NCBI GenBank assembly: GCA_937923145.1 | Contig: CALAJT010000036.1 | Location: 1 to 64,000 of the forward strand | Origin: an uncultured Rubritalea sp. | GTDB lineage: Bacteria; Verrucomicrobiota; Verrucomicrobiia; Verrucomicrobiales; Akkermansiaceae | Length of the DNA: 64,000 bases | Direction: 5' to 3' | Shown here: in pieces, positions 45,056-53,548 of the stretch | Position numbering within the stretch: position 1 is the first letter of the stretch | Layout: each line of letters starts with the position of its first letter | Translations under genes and position numbers: made by a program | The notes under the pieces: generated by a model | What the model was told of the DNA's origin: nothing | Database searches by the model: none | Seen by the model: only the letters and a program-made list of their open reading frames with translations

Positions 45056-45244
45056 ATGGACTCATCAGAACAAGGTATCGTCTATGTCCTCACTAATCCT
45101 GTAATGCCTGGATTAGTCAAAATTGGTAAAACAAGCCGAGACGAAGTACAAACTCGACTCAACGAGCTCTATTCCACTGGTGTCCCTGTTCCCTTTGACT
45201 GTGCCTCCGCAGCAAGGGTAGAAGATGAATCCAAGGTAGAGTAA
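45056..45244 (+). pseudogene. Truncated GIY-YIG (T5orf172-type) nuclease gene
   Basis: Sixty-two residues matching the first half of the T5orf172/MUG113 GIY-YIG domain: GIVYVLTNPVMPGLVKIGKT, then RLNELYSTGVPVPFDCASAARV. Full members continue after the KVE segment with a histidine-containing helix and a catalytic glutamate. Here the frame stops immediately after KVE, and the stop codon is completed by the first bases of a 31-bp direct repeat. The missing half is not found downstream of the second repeat copy. Loss of the glutamate means it should have no nuclease activity. Confidence 0.75.
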
Positions 45245-45273
45245 ACCCGTTAAGGGACAGACCTTTTATTATT
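45243..45273. repeat. Direct repeat, left copy, flanking the CPBP protease gene
   Basis: 31-bp segment starting AAACCCG and ending in CCTTTTATTATT; matches 46605-46635 at 29 of 31 positions in the same orientation. It begins inside the stop codon of the truncated GIY-YIG gene. Confidence 0.85.
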
Positions 45274-45303
45274 TCTTAAGGCTCTCAAATAGCCTCCCAG
45301 CAC

Positions 45304-46596
45304 ATGCGAAGTTATAAAAAAACGGGCACAAGAAAAGTTTCCAGTATTTTACTCGGGATCGTCACTATTTGCTGGGTATATTCCTTAGTCTTTGGTTATA
45401 CGACTCCTCCCTACGCCAGCGAGCATAGCTTCGCCTTGCTTCGTGAAGCAGATGTTGAGCTTAGAGTCTCTCGTGAACTGGAAAATAAATCTGAGCTATC
45501 TAAAGTCCTCTTCAATTACAAGCCTACGGAAGAAGTTCTTGAAGAAATACTTGGCGAGTTTGAGAAAGGTATAGATGAAAATCTGTTGGATGATGAGGCC
45601 CTACTCGCTTACGAATACCTTAAGGCATGGCATACGCTAGATCCAACTCGCGTGGATACAAAAGTTCTGGAGCAGAATATGGAGGTCGACATTCTCTGGT
45701 CATGGGAAACCGAGGTTCTGAGGTTGTCTAAAAAATCATTCGATGAGGTTACAGAGCTAGCCTTGGAGTATGATCGTGATAGCGATGCATCTGTCTATCG
45801 CCTGTGTCTCTTGACTCCCTATCTATCCTTTAGCGTGTTCCTCATTGGTTTCCCTTTTATTGGACATGCACTGCGCACTTTTAATACGGCAGGAAAAGCG
45901 GAGGCTCGTCCCATCGTTGGGCAATGGAGCTGGCAAACGCTCTTAACGATTATCTTAGGAATTGGGTTAGTTGATACAAACATTTTCACCCTCACTTATC
46001 TCCTGCCCGATTCAATATGGATGCTAGCTCCAAATTTTTTCGAAATACTTGTAGATGGCGCATGGCGTTTTCTAATCCCTATTGTTTTAATCTTCTACTT
46101 TATAACCCGTTGGCGTCATGTAGCCCCGTTACTAGGTTTAGACACAGCACCTCAGCTAAAGCCCATATTAGGAATGATGAGCCTGGCATTGATCTATCAG
46201 GAAATCCTCTTTCGTATTTTTAATGCTTTAGGCAAAATCCCTTGGGCAACAATTTCAAGCACAGAGGATGGCGTAAGCGGGCTCATCTACGTTCTTCTTT
46301 CGGCAGTCATTTTTGCTCCCATCGCAGAAGAAATCATCTACCGAGCCTTTCTCTACCGTGGTCTTCGCAATCGATTTCCCTACAAATGGTCCATTGCTCT
46401 TTCCACGCTCTTCTTTGTGCTGATCCATTATTACGGATGGTATGGAAGCCTCTCCGTAGCTGCCTTTGGCATTTTAGCAGTTCCTCTCTACATAGCCACT
46501 CGCTCCCTTTGGACTCCCATCATTTATCACGCGCTAACCAATCTCCTCATTACAGCTTCCTCTTGGCCCCTATATCACGGTTTTTACTCGTTCTAA
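45304..46596 (+). CDS. CPBP (CAAX/Abi) family intramembrane metalloprotease
   Basis: Multi-pass membrane protein of 430 residues. Hydrophobic segments near 18-30 and 165-195 flank an acidic extracytoplasmic or cytoplasmic region (about 35-160) with no known motif, followed by a further membrane bundle. The metalloprotease signature is in the last third: E342-E343-x3-R347 (AEEIIYRAFLYRG), H375 in FVLIHYYG, and a final HALTN. Family members process prenylated proteins in eukaryotes and serve in bacteriocin immunity or abortive infection in bacteria. Its placement as a solitary gene between two direct repeats at the edge of a restriction locus suggests an acquired cassette. Start ATG; no Shine-Dalgarno. 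Confidence 0.88.
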   Translation: MRSYKKTGTRKVSSILLGIVTICWVYSLVFGYTTPPYASEHSFALLREADVELRVSRELENKSELSKVLFNYKPTEEVLEEILGEFEKGIDENLLDDEALLAYEYLKAWHTLDPTRVDTKVLEQNMEVDILWSWETEVLRLSKKSFDEVTELALEYDRDSDASVYRLCLLTPYLSFSVFLIGFPFIGHALRTFNTAGKAEARPIVGQWSWQTLLTIILGIGLVDTNIFTLTYLLPDSIWMLAPNFFEILVDGAWRFLIPIVLIFYFITRWRHVAPLLGLDTAPQLKPILGMMSLALIYQEILFRIFNALGKIPWATISSTEDGVSGLIYVLLSAVIFAPIAEEIIYRAFLYRGLRNRFPYKWSIALSTLFFVLIHYYGWYGSLSVAAFGILAVPLYIATRSLWTPIIYHALTNLLITASSWPLYHGFYSF

Positions 46597-46604
46597 TTTT
46601 CAAG

Positions 46605-46635
46605 AAACCCGCTAAGGAACAGACCTTTTATTATT
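46605..46635. repeat. Direct repeat, right copy, flanking the CPBP protease gene
   Basis: Second copy of the 31-bp repeat (29 of 31 positions identical), starting 9 bases after the protease stop codon. Confidence 0.85.
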
Positions 46636-46728
46636 ATTTTGGTTGGAATATTAGCAGAAAATATCCAAGCTATATGACTTGCTGAATTTTATCCGATAGC
46701 TAGCCTGGTGATCCTTAATCTAATCATT

Positions 46729-47631
46729 ATGACAAAACTATCATTTACTTCTATTTGCGCAGGTCTTGCCATGGCGACTACCTTCGCTCAAGCTCAAGAA
46801 ACAATCGTTCCTTTTCCTCATAAGCTGACAATGACTTATGAGACCACTGGCTTTGATAATCCAGAATCGGTCGTCATCGATCATGCTAACAAAGCTCTCT
46901 ATGTTTCTAATGTCAATGGGCCTGGTGCTGAGAAAGATGGCAATGGCTATATTTCTAAAGTCTCCATGGATGGAAAAATTCTGAAGAAAGAATGGGTTCC
47001 TGGACTCGATGCACCTAAAGGAATGGCGATGCATGATGGTAAGCTCTATATTGCAGATATAGACACACTCGTCATCGTCGATATTAAAAAAAGTGAGGTT
47101 ATTGCCAAGCATAAAGCTGAGGGAGCTACATTCCTCAACGATGTTACTGCAGACACGAAAACTGGAGACATTTATATCGCAAACACATTTGGGAAATCAC
47201 AGCTGTATCGATTCCAGAAGGGCAAGCTATCTCTCTTTATGGAAGGTAAGCAACTTGATTCACCTAATGGAGTTCTCATTCATGGCGATAAGCTGCTAGT
47301 CGGCAGCTGGGGCAACGATCTAGATCCTAAAACCAAAGAGTCCAAGAACCCTGGCAAGCTACTCAGCCTTGATCTTACTAGTAAGAAAATCACACCGCTA
47401 ACAAAATCACTTGGAAACCTAGACGGTCTATCATTCTCACAGAATGGTCTCTTCATAAGCGACTGGATATCTGGGAAGGTCTACTATCGTGCTAACAAAT
47501 CAGGCGAAGTATCCCAGCCACTATCCTTCAACAAAGGCACAGCTGACCTGGTATTTGATAAGGACACCAATACTCTCATTATTCCTCACATGATGGATAA
47601 CAAAATCATGGCTTATAAGCTGGGAGAATAG
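46729..47631 (+). CDS. Secreted SMP-30/NHL-like beta-propeller protein
   Basis: A 300-residue periplasmic protein. ATG 46729 gives a Sec signal peptide ending FAQAQ; an upstream in-frame start seven codons earlier adds a hydrophobic tail of no clear use. The mature part has repeated blade motifs of six-bladed propellers: NPESVVIDHANKALYVSN, APKGMAMHDGKLYIADID, SPNGVLIHGDKLLVGSWG, NLDGLSFSQNGLFISDW. The pattern resembles SMP-30/gluconolactonase and ATP/GTP-binding propeller proteins of marine bacteria. Enzymatic activity cannot be deduced. It stands alone and is followed by a terminator hairpin. Confidence 0.82.
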   Translation: MTKLSFTSICAGLAMATTFAQAQETIVPFPHKLTMTYETTGFDNPESVVIDHANKALYVSNVNGPGAEKDGNGYISKVSMDGKILKKEWVPGLDAPKGMAMHDGKLYIADIDTLVIVDIKKSEVIAKHKAEGATFLNDVTADTKTGDIYIANTFGKSQLYRFQKGKLSLFMEGKQLDSPNGVLIHGDKLLVGSWGNDLDPKTKESKNPGKLLSLDLTSKKITPLTKSLGNLDGLSFSQNGLFISDWISGKVYYRANKSGEVSQPLSFNKGTADLVFDKDTNTLIIPHMMDNKIMAYKLGE

Positions 47632-47651
47632 AAAGTAGAGAATAAATTTCG

Positions 47652-47696
47652 CCTCATTCTGAACTATCGATTTATCTTTGGTAGTTCATTTTGAGG
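47652..47696. terminator. Terminator-like hairpin between convergent genes
   Basis: CCTCA...TGAACTA pairs with TAGTTCA...TGAGG across a 15-base loop (47652-47666 with 47682-47696), with a 3-base internal loop. It lies between the plus-strand propeller gene and the minus-strand nuclease gene and may serve both. T-tracts are poor. Confidence 0.55.
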
Positions 47697-47721
47697 TTAC
47701 TAAGTATTTATCTTATTAGCG

Positions 47722-48561
47722 TTACTCGAACACAAGAACCTTAGCCAATTTATCAGCGGTTTTTCCTCCCACACCTTTTACACGATCGTCTAGATTACTC
47801 ATATTTTTGAAAACAGCCTTATCTTTTTCCTTTAAAACTGCTTGAGCGATCTTTTTACTCACACCAGATCGAAAAGCGATCAAATCCACATTGGCAGGGT
47901 TATTTTCCATGACATTGATATTCAACTTACTGATCAGTTTACGGTATGCAGCACGCTCATTTTCAAACTCTCTCCAGTTAGTCCACTTCCAGGCTCCGAC
48001 TCTAGCTTTAATGGCTAGGATTTCTTTTATCTCTAGTTTATTCCTGTATTCGTATGGCATGAGTGCATTAGGTAGATCATCTGCTCTTCCGTAGATACGG
48101 GCTAAACCTGCGTTCACTAGTAGCTCTCCGAGGTCTTTACCATCGGCCGTTATCACGTAAGCGTAGTATCGTAATTGTTTGCCCATCGCATTAACGTGTT
48201 TGGTTTTGATTGTGAATGGTTTTTGCAGTGCTTTCTCAACAATACTTGTGGCACCTTTGCCAAGTTTGAGGGTGACTTTAAAATTATCATCTTTGCCTTG
48301 AACCCCAAAGTAAAACCCTTGTTCACGAAGCCTTGCTTTCATGTAGTCTTCTCTGTCGTTAGTCTCCATGCAATCGACTCCGTAGAGGCGGACAACCATG
48401 AGCTTTCCTTTATCACCTCCTAATCTGACTTTGAAACTATCGCCATCGTTAGTGAATTTATCTTTCTCTAGTTCACAGTTCTTGATGATGACGAATTCTT
48501 TGAATGCCCTAGCATCAAGTGAGAGTGTGATAAGCAGGAAACAATAAAGTAATCTAAGCAT
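47722..48561 (-). CDS. Secreted thermonuclease-like protein with C-terminal helix-hairpin-helix motifs
   Basis: A 279-residue exported protein. A signal peptide (1-19, ending DARA) is followed by a staphylococcal-nuclease (OB-fold) domain of about 155 residues: VRLYGVDCMETNDRE corresponds to the Asp/Arg active-site strand, and RLYGRADDLPNALMPYEYRNKLEIKEILAIKARVGAWK to the C-terminal helix. The last 60 residues (VDLIAFRSGVSKKIAQAVLKEK ... VKGVGGKTADKLAKVL) are ComEA-like helix-hairpin-helix DNA-binding motifs. The combination suggests a nuclease acting on extracellular DNA, for feeding or DNA uptake; this is inference. Confidence 0.85.
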   Translation of the reverse strand: MLRLLYCFLLITLSLDARAFKEFVIIKNCELEKDKFTNDGDSFKVRLGGDKGKLMVVRLYGVDCMETNDREDYMKARLREQGFYFGVQGKDDNFKVTLKLGKGATSIVEKALQKPFTIKTKHVNAMGKQLRYYAYVITADGKDLGELLVNAGLARIYGRADDLPNALMPYEYRNKLEIKEILAIKARVGAWKWTNWREFENERAAYRKLISKLNINVMENNPANVDLIAFRSGVSKKIAQAVLKEKDKAVFKNMSNLDDRVKGVGGKTADKLAKVLVFE

Positions 48562-48654
48562 AGTAAATGGTCGCTAATTCTAGGCTGTAGCACAAGGATC
48601 TTCTTTTCTTCTTGGTTCTTTACCTAGGATAGATTCTTGGACATAACTTGGTGT

Positions 48655-50880
48655 ATGGAGATGAATGCGGCTAAGGTCCTGATCGATGGACCGTCTGAGC
48701 TGGTCTTTGACTATGCGATTCCAGAGTCCCTCGGTGAGGTGGCTGTGGGTTGCCGTGTGCGTATTCCATTGAGAAATCGGAATTCTACTGGGACGGTGTT
48801 AGAGGTAGGTCCAGCTCCGCAGACTAATTTTACTCTGCGTCCGCTGCATTCACTAATTGATCCTGAGCCGCTGATTACTCCTAATCTGATGAAGCTCGGT
48901 AAATGGCTTTCAGAGTATTATGGGACGCCTATGGAGCAGGTGATGAGAGCATTACTACCTGAATCTGTGAGGCAGGATGCTCACTCAGAGAAGACTCGAA
49001 AGGTAGTGGTGCTAGAGAGCATGCCGGATGAGGAGGCGCTGGAGAAGCTGAAGAAACGGGCACCTAAGCAGCATGTTATTCTCACTTTAGTGAAAGCTGC
49101 AGCTGGGCAGATCTCTCTTGCAGACTTGGGCGGAGGTTCGGTGACTGCTTCGGTAAAATCACTTGAGAAGAAAGGCTTTGTCTCTCTAAAATCTGAAGCG
49201 GTGAGACGTGATCCGGATCAAGATCAGGAATTTATGGAGACCTCCCCTCTCAAGCTTAACGCTGAGCAGGAGGTGGCTCTAACAGAAATTTTAAAGGAAC
49301 CTAAAGAAGGTGAAACTAAAAAGCCAATATTGCTACATGGTGTTACTGGATCAGGTAAGACTGAAGTGTATTTACAAGCTGTCCAGCATCATGTGGATCA
49401 GGGGAAATCAGCTTTGATCCTAGTGCCTGAGATTTCTCTAACACCTCAGACGGTGCAGAGGTTCAAGTCACGATTTGCAGCCCTACAAGATCAAGTAGCA
49501 GTTCTACATTCACACTTATCCCAGGGTGAGAGATTTGATGAATGGCATCGAATCCGTAAGGGTGAAGCTAAGATAGTGATCGGTGCTCGCTCGGCGATCT
49601 TTGCCCCACTTAAAAATCTAGGAATCATCGTCGTAGATGAGGAGCACGAGAATACCTATAAGCAGGAAACATCGCCCCGCTATCATGGTCGGGATATAGC
49701 GGTGCTCCGTGCTCATCTAGAAAGCTGCTGTATCGTGCTAGGTTCCGCGACTCCGTCTCTGGAGACTTATCAGAACACGTTGAAAGGAAAATACACGTTG
49801 CTAAATATGACGCAGCGAGTGGACAATCAAACGATGCCGATCATCCGTGTGATGGATATGAAGATCGAGGCACAGAAGCAGAAGGGCCGTTTAGCGATTC
49901 TCTCTGATAAACTTCGTGTTTCGATGGAGGCTAAGCTGAAGGAAGGTGAGCAGGTTATACTATTTTTAAACCGTAGAGGATTTGCGAGAGCACTTCAATG
50001 TCCTCCATGTGGTCATGTGTGTGAATGCCAACACTGTGCTATTCCACTCACGTATCATCGCGGTGATGAGAGGCTTATCTGTCACATGTGTGGCTACCAG
50101 ACAATCACTCCTAACAAGTGCCCTGCCTGTGGTGACAAGGCGATCAAGCTACAAGGCTACGGCACTGAGAAGGTAGAAGAAGTGATCCGAAAGGTCTTTC
50201 CGCAGTCAAGAATAGCTCGGATCGATACTGACACCATGCGTAGGAAGAATGCGCTGCGTGATACACTCGCTAAATTTAAAGCAAAGAAGATCGATATTAT
50301 TATCGGAACTCAGATGATCGCGAAAGGTCTCCATTTCCCGAATGTGACTTTAGTAGGAATCTTGAATGCTGACTTAGGTCTACATGTTCCTGATTTCAGA
50401 GCTGGAGAAAGGACGTTTCAGCTGATCACTCAGGTCGCTGGTAGAGCTGGTCGTGGAGAGTTGGAAGGTGAAGTAGTCATTCAGACTTTCACTCCGCATT
50501 CACCATCAATCCAGTTTGCTAGGCATCATGATTACGTTGGTTATGCTGAGCAGGAGTTGCAGTTTCGGGGGCAGTTTGGTTATCCGCCATTCACTCACGT
50601 AGCGATGCTAGGAACACGCTCTACGCACGAGCGCAGAGCTGAATTTACATTACAAAATCTGCACAAACGCCTCAAAGCAAACTTACCTGCACAAATCGAG
50701 ATGGGAGAACCTATGCCATCTCCTCTTACCAAAGCACACGGTCAATATCGCTATCAACTCATGTTAAAGTCTAACTCTGCTCGTGGACTTTCGCAGTATG
50801 TAGCTCGAGTCTTAAAACAAACTCCGCCGCCAGAGGATGTCATTGTAGTATTCGATATGGATGCCATGAGTTTCTTCTAG
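48655..50880 (+). CDS. priA: Primosomal protein N' (replication restart helicase)
   Basis: 3'-5' DNA helicase that reloads the replisome at collapsed forks. Recognised by the N-terminal 3'BD-like region, Walker A GVTGSGKTE with K235 (numbering from ATG 48655), DEEH in IIVVDEEHENTYKQ, motif III GSATPSLET, a zinc module with eight cysteines (CPPCGHVCECQHC ... ICHMCGYQ ... KCPACGDK), and GTQMIAKGLHFPNVTLVG. Length 741 is typical. An upstream in-frame TTG at 48637 would add six residues; neither start has a Shine-Dalgarno. It is preceded by a 93-base spacer from the divergently oriented nuclease gene. Confidence 0.96.
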   Translation: MEMNAAKVLIDGPSELVFDYAIPESLGEVAVGCRVRIPLRNRNSTGTVLEVGPAPQTNFTLRPLHSLIDPEPLITPNLMKLGKWLSEYYGTPMEQVMRALLPESVRQDAHSEKTRKVVVLESMPDEEALEKLKKRAPKQHVILTLVKAAAGQISLADLGGGSVTASVKSLEKKGFVSLKSEAVRRDPDQDQEFMETSPLKLNAEQEVALTEILKEPKEGETKKPILLHGVTGSGKTEVYLQAVQHHVDQGKSALILVPEISLTPQTVQRFKSRFAALQDQVAVLHSHLSQGERFDEWHRIRKGEAKIVIGARSAIFAPLKNLGIIVVDEEHENTYKQETSPRYHGRDIAVLRAHLESCCIVLGSATPSLETYQNTLKGKYTLLNMTQRVDNQTMPIIRVMDMKIEAQKQKGRLAILSDKLRVSMEAKLKEGEQVILFLNRRGFARALQCPPCGHVCECQHCAIPLTYHRGDERLICHMCGYQTITPNKCPACGDKAIKLQGYGTEKVEEVIRKVFPQSRIARIDTDTMRRKNALRDTLAKFKAKKIDIIIGTQMIAKGLHFPNVTLVGILNADLGLHVPDFRAGERTFQLITQVAGRAGRGELEGEVVIQTFTPHSPSIQFARHHDYVGYAEQELQFRGQFGYPPFTHVAMLGTRSTHERRAEFTLQNLHKRLKANLPAQIEMGEPMPSPLTKAHGQYRYQLMLKSNSARGLSQYVARVLKQTPPPEDVIVVFDMDAMSFF

Positions 50881-50939
50881 CTTGAGAGAATAGCACTTGG
50901 AAAAATGAAGATTTCTCCTAGGGTATCGATATATAAATC

Positions 50940-51953
50940 ATGCGTAAAATCACTTCATTCCCAATTATTTCTGTCTTACTCTGTGGATTTACTTACTTAG
51001 CTCTGAATAGCTGTAAGGAACCTGCAAAATTACCCCCATCAGCTTCTACTGGCTCTGAGGACGTCAAGATTTTCTCCAGTTATAAAGGCTGGCCTTTCGG
51101 AAAGCAGGCTTATAAGCACACTAAGGCTATCGTAGATTTAGGTCCGCGTCCTATCGAGTCTGAGGCTCATAAGCAGACTCAGGATTACATTTCTAGTAAG
51201 CTCGCCAAGTATGGCTGGACTGTGAAGAAGCAAGTATTCCAAGCTAACACTCCATACGGCAAAAGAAATTTCACCAATATTATAGCGCGAAAGAAAGTGG
51301 GATCTGATGAACACTCAGCATCTAACTCTCCTGAGATTCTACTAGCGGCTCACTATGAGTCTAAGATGATGGATGGTTTTGTGGGTGCTGATGACGCGGC
51401 TTCATGTGTCGGTGCTCTGTTAGAGATCGCTGAGTTTCTGCCTAAGGTGGATGCAACTACTGCAGCTCGTGTGGAGCTAGTATTCTTCGATGGTGAGGAA
51501 GCTTTAAAACGTGATATCGTGCCGAATAAAGATGGGCTTTATGGTAGTCTCTACTATTCCAGCTACCTAAATAAAGACGTTACTTCTACCAACTCAAACT
51601 ATAGCAAGCGTCCGAAGTTTGGAATCCTGTTAGACATGATCGGACATAGAAATCTCTCTGTGAAAATCCCTGGAGATAGTCCTTATGGATTGATGAAGAG
51701 TTACTTTAAAATAGTAGAAGAGCATCGTCTGGATGATCAGTTCGGTGTTGCGGGAGGATCGATCATTGATGACCATCTATTTGTAAATGAAATAGCTAAG
51801 GTTCCTATGATAGATATCATTGGCGACTTTGCTTCACCCTCTAATAGATGGTGGCATACTAATGGAGATAACTTCTCTAACATTTCACAGAAAAGTCTCA
51901 CAACAAGCATACAGCTCGCTGTAGAGCTGATGCGTGATTATGATGCTAAGTAA
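50940..51953 (+). CDS. M28-family / glutaminyl-cyclase-like lipoprotein
   Basis: Zinc-dependent enzyme of the M28 aminopeptidase superfamily, 337 residues, with a lipoprotein-like signal (C at LNSC). Metal ligands are visible: LLAAHYESK, GADDAASCVGALLE, VFFDGEEA, LLDMIGHRN and a late DDHLFVNEIAKVPMIDIIG. The FDGEEA block, the W-W-H-T segment near the C-terminus (RWWHTNGDN) and the single-metal layout favour the glutaminyl-peptide cyclotransferase branch over general peptidases. Substrate in this organism is unknown. The convergent lipoprotein gene ends two bases after it. Confidence 0.85.
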   Translation: MRKITSFPIISVLLCGFTYLALNSCKEPAKLPPSASTGSEDVKIFSSYKGWPFGKQAYKHTKAIVDLGPRPIESEAHKQTQDYISSKLAKYGWTVKKQVFQANTPYGKRNFTNIIARKKVGSDEHSASNSPEILLAAHYESKMMDGFVGADDAASCVGALLEIAEFLPKVDATTAARVELVFFDGEEALKRDIVPNKDGLYGSLYYSSYLNKDVTSTNSNYSKRPKFGILLDMIGHRNLSVKIPGDSPYGLMKSYFKIVEEHRLDDQFGVAGGSIIDDHLFVNEIAKVPMIDIIGDFASPSNRWWHTNGDNFSNISQKSLTTSIQLAVELMRDYDAK

Positions 51954-51955
51954 GA

Positions 51956-52585
51956 TTACTGCACTACCGCTGGTAATCTAGATAGAGCTCTGGGATCCAG
52001 CTTAGGTTTACCATACGGCTTCGTATTAGTGAGAGCTGAGGTTGCTATTCCTATGGCGCTGAATCGCTTTGCACCACCGCTATAGTTAATTCTCAGCTTG
52101 CCTTTGTGGATGTAGTTCGTGACATAGCGCGGTGGAACATACTGTGGCGGACACCAGACTTGCTCGTCGTCGTAGTGGCAATCTTCCTGCTTAGTTTTAC
52201 GGTTATATACGCAGTGTCTAACACTGACAGTATCCCAATGACCTGGGATAGTGTAAGAGGGAAAATAACTTTCTTCATCTCGGCTAGAGACACTAGGTAG
52301 CGATGCGTAGAAGTGTGTTTCACCATCGATCAAGGTGCGCTCTGCAGCGCGTAGCATGAGAAAGTGAGCCACTGCCTGACGGTCAGGTTTGTTATATGCC
52401 TCGAAAGCTATTTCGTAGCTGCCATTCCCATTAGACCTCTCAATGTATCCACCGTAGCGTGACGAGCTGTCATCCCAAGGCATCGATGGGCGTTGCGTCA
52501 GCGGCTTGTAATAGAGAGTCGAGGTAGAGCAAGATGCCAAGGTTAGGCAGAATGCGAGGAATCCGAGTAACTTTAGTTTTAACAT
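51956..52585 (-). CDS. CC0125/CC1285-like lipoprotein
   Basis: A 209-residue lipoprotein with lipobox LASC (C19). The central segment YGGYIERSNGNGSYEIAFEA, followed by a helix ending FLMLRAAERTLIDGETHFY, matches the pattern of the CC0125/CC1285 lipoprotein family (a GGY strand, a YxVxFxGN-like strand, then LLRAAELTLxxG). The function of the family is unknown. The C-terminal half is Tyr/Pro-rich with three cysteines (C138, C145 region). Monocistronic; its 3' end abuts the M28-type gene on the other strand. Confidence 0.7.
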   Translation of the reverse strand: MLKLKLLGFLAFCLTLASCSTSTLYYKPLTQRPSMPWDDSSSRYGGYIERSNGNGSYEIAFEAYNKPDRQAVAHFLMLRAAERTLIDGETHFYASLPSVSSRDEESYFPSYTIPGHWDTVSVRHCVYNRKTKQEDCHYDDEQVWCPPQYVPPRYVTNYIHKGKLRINYSGGAKRFSAIGIATSALTNTKPYGKPKLDPRALSRLPAVVQ

Positions 52586-52649
52586 ATAGTTGAGACTAAT
52601 CGGATTGATAGTTTATTCAATGGAAATAGATATACTTCATATTTATTTT

Positions 52650-53540
52650 CTAACCTCTCGGGTGAAACTTTTTATGGGTTTCACTAAGGCGTTTTTGGTC
52701 TACGTGGGTGTAAATCTGGGTAGTGGAAATGTCCGCGTGACCAAGCATTTCTTGAATAGCTCGAAGGTCTGCTCCATTTTGTAAAAGATGAGTGGCAAAG
52801 GAATGACGTAGAAGATGTGGGTAGATTTTAGAGTCTATGCCTGCGGCTTTTGCTCGCTCCTTAACGATGGTTCTCATGCGCTCAGGGCTGAGACGTCCAC
52901 CTCTAACAGATAAGAATATTTCTGAAGAGGTTTTGGATTTCACTAGCTGGGGACGCTCTAGTTTCACGTAGCGCTCTATCGCCGCTTTTGCTCTATCTCC
53001 TACTGGGACTATACGGGTCTTATTCCCCTTACCTGTTACTCTGATAAAGCCATCATCTAGGTCTAGATTCTCTAGTCTTGCGGAGCATACTTCTGATAGT
53101 CGGAGTCCAGAGGCGTAGAATAGTTCTAGTATAGCTTGGTCACGCTTACCAAGGAACTTCATGTGGTCGATGGAGTCTAGTAAATTGCTCACACTTACCT
53201 CGTGGAGAGAATCTGGTAGCACAGCATCAGGTTTGGGAGCGATGAGAGGCTCGGCAACATCTGCGACGACGTAGTTTTTGCCAGAGATAAACCGCCAGAA
53301 TACTTTTAGATGGACTACATGGATTCTTAGAGATGAAGCTGCTAAACCCTCTTTCTTTCTAGAACCTAGAAATGCAGCGAGTTCGTCTGTCCCTATATCG
53401 TGGACAGTGTAATGCTTCGTCTCCATCCATGCTTCCAGCTTATCTAGCGTTTGCCTAACAGATAGCTGATAAGCGGCAGACAGTCCGCGCTCAGTAGCTA
53501 GGAATAAGATGAAGGAATCGACTAACTGAGCGTATTTCAT
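52650..53540 (-). CDS. xerD: Tyrosine site-specific recombinase XerD/XerC
   Basis: Tyrosine recombinase that resolves chromosome dimers at dif with a partner Xer protein. All catalytic residues are present: R147 (ASGLRLSEV), K171 (GKGNKTRIVPVG), H242 and R245 (PHLLRHSFATHLLQNGAD), H268 (LGHADISTTQIYTHV) and Y277. The N-terminal SAM-like core-binding domain is complete; length 296 matches XerD/XerC. The name XerD rather than XerC is by general resemblance only. It follows the upstream lipoyl-domain gene by 8 bases and is probably co-transcribed with it. No dif-like site is visible in the window. Confidence 0.92.
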   Translation of the reverse strand: MKYAQLVDSFILFLATERGLSAAYQLSVRQTLDKLEAWMETKHYTVHDIGTDELAAFLGSRKKEGLAASSLRIHVVHLKVFWRFISGKNYVVADVAEPLIAPKPDAVLPDSLHEVSVSNLLDSIDHMKFLGKRDQAILELFYASGLRLSEVCSARLENLDLDDGFIRVTGKGNKTRIVPVGDRAKAAIERYVKLERPQLVKSKTSSEIFLSVRGGRLSPERMRTIVKERAKAAGIDSKIYPHLLRHSFATHLLQNGADLRAIQEMLGHADISTTQIYTHVDQKRLSETHKKFHPRG

Positions 53541-53548
53541 AGTGGGAA

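Noticed and set aside
45243-46635. Integron attC/att sites around the CPBP gene
   Set aside because: The repeat contains GTTAAGG but not the paired attC core sites or the expected inner symmetry, and no integrase lies beside it.
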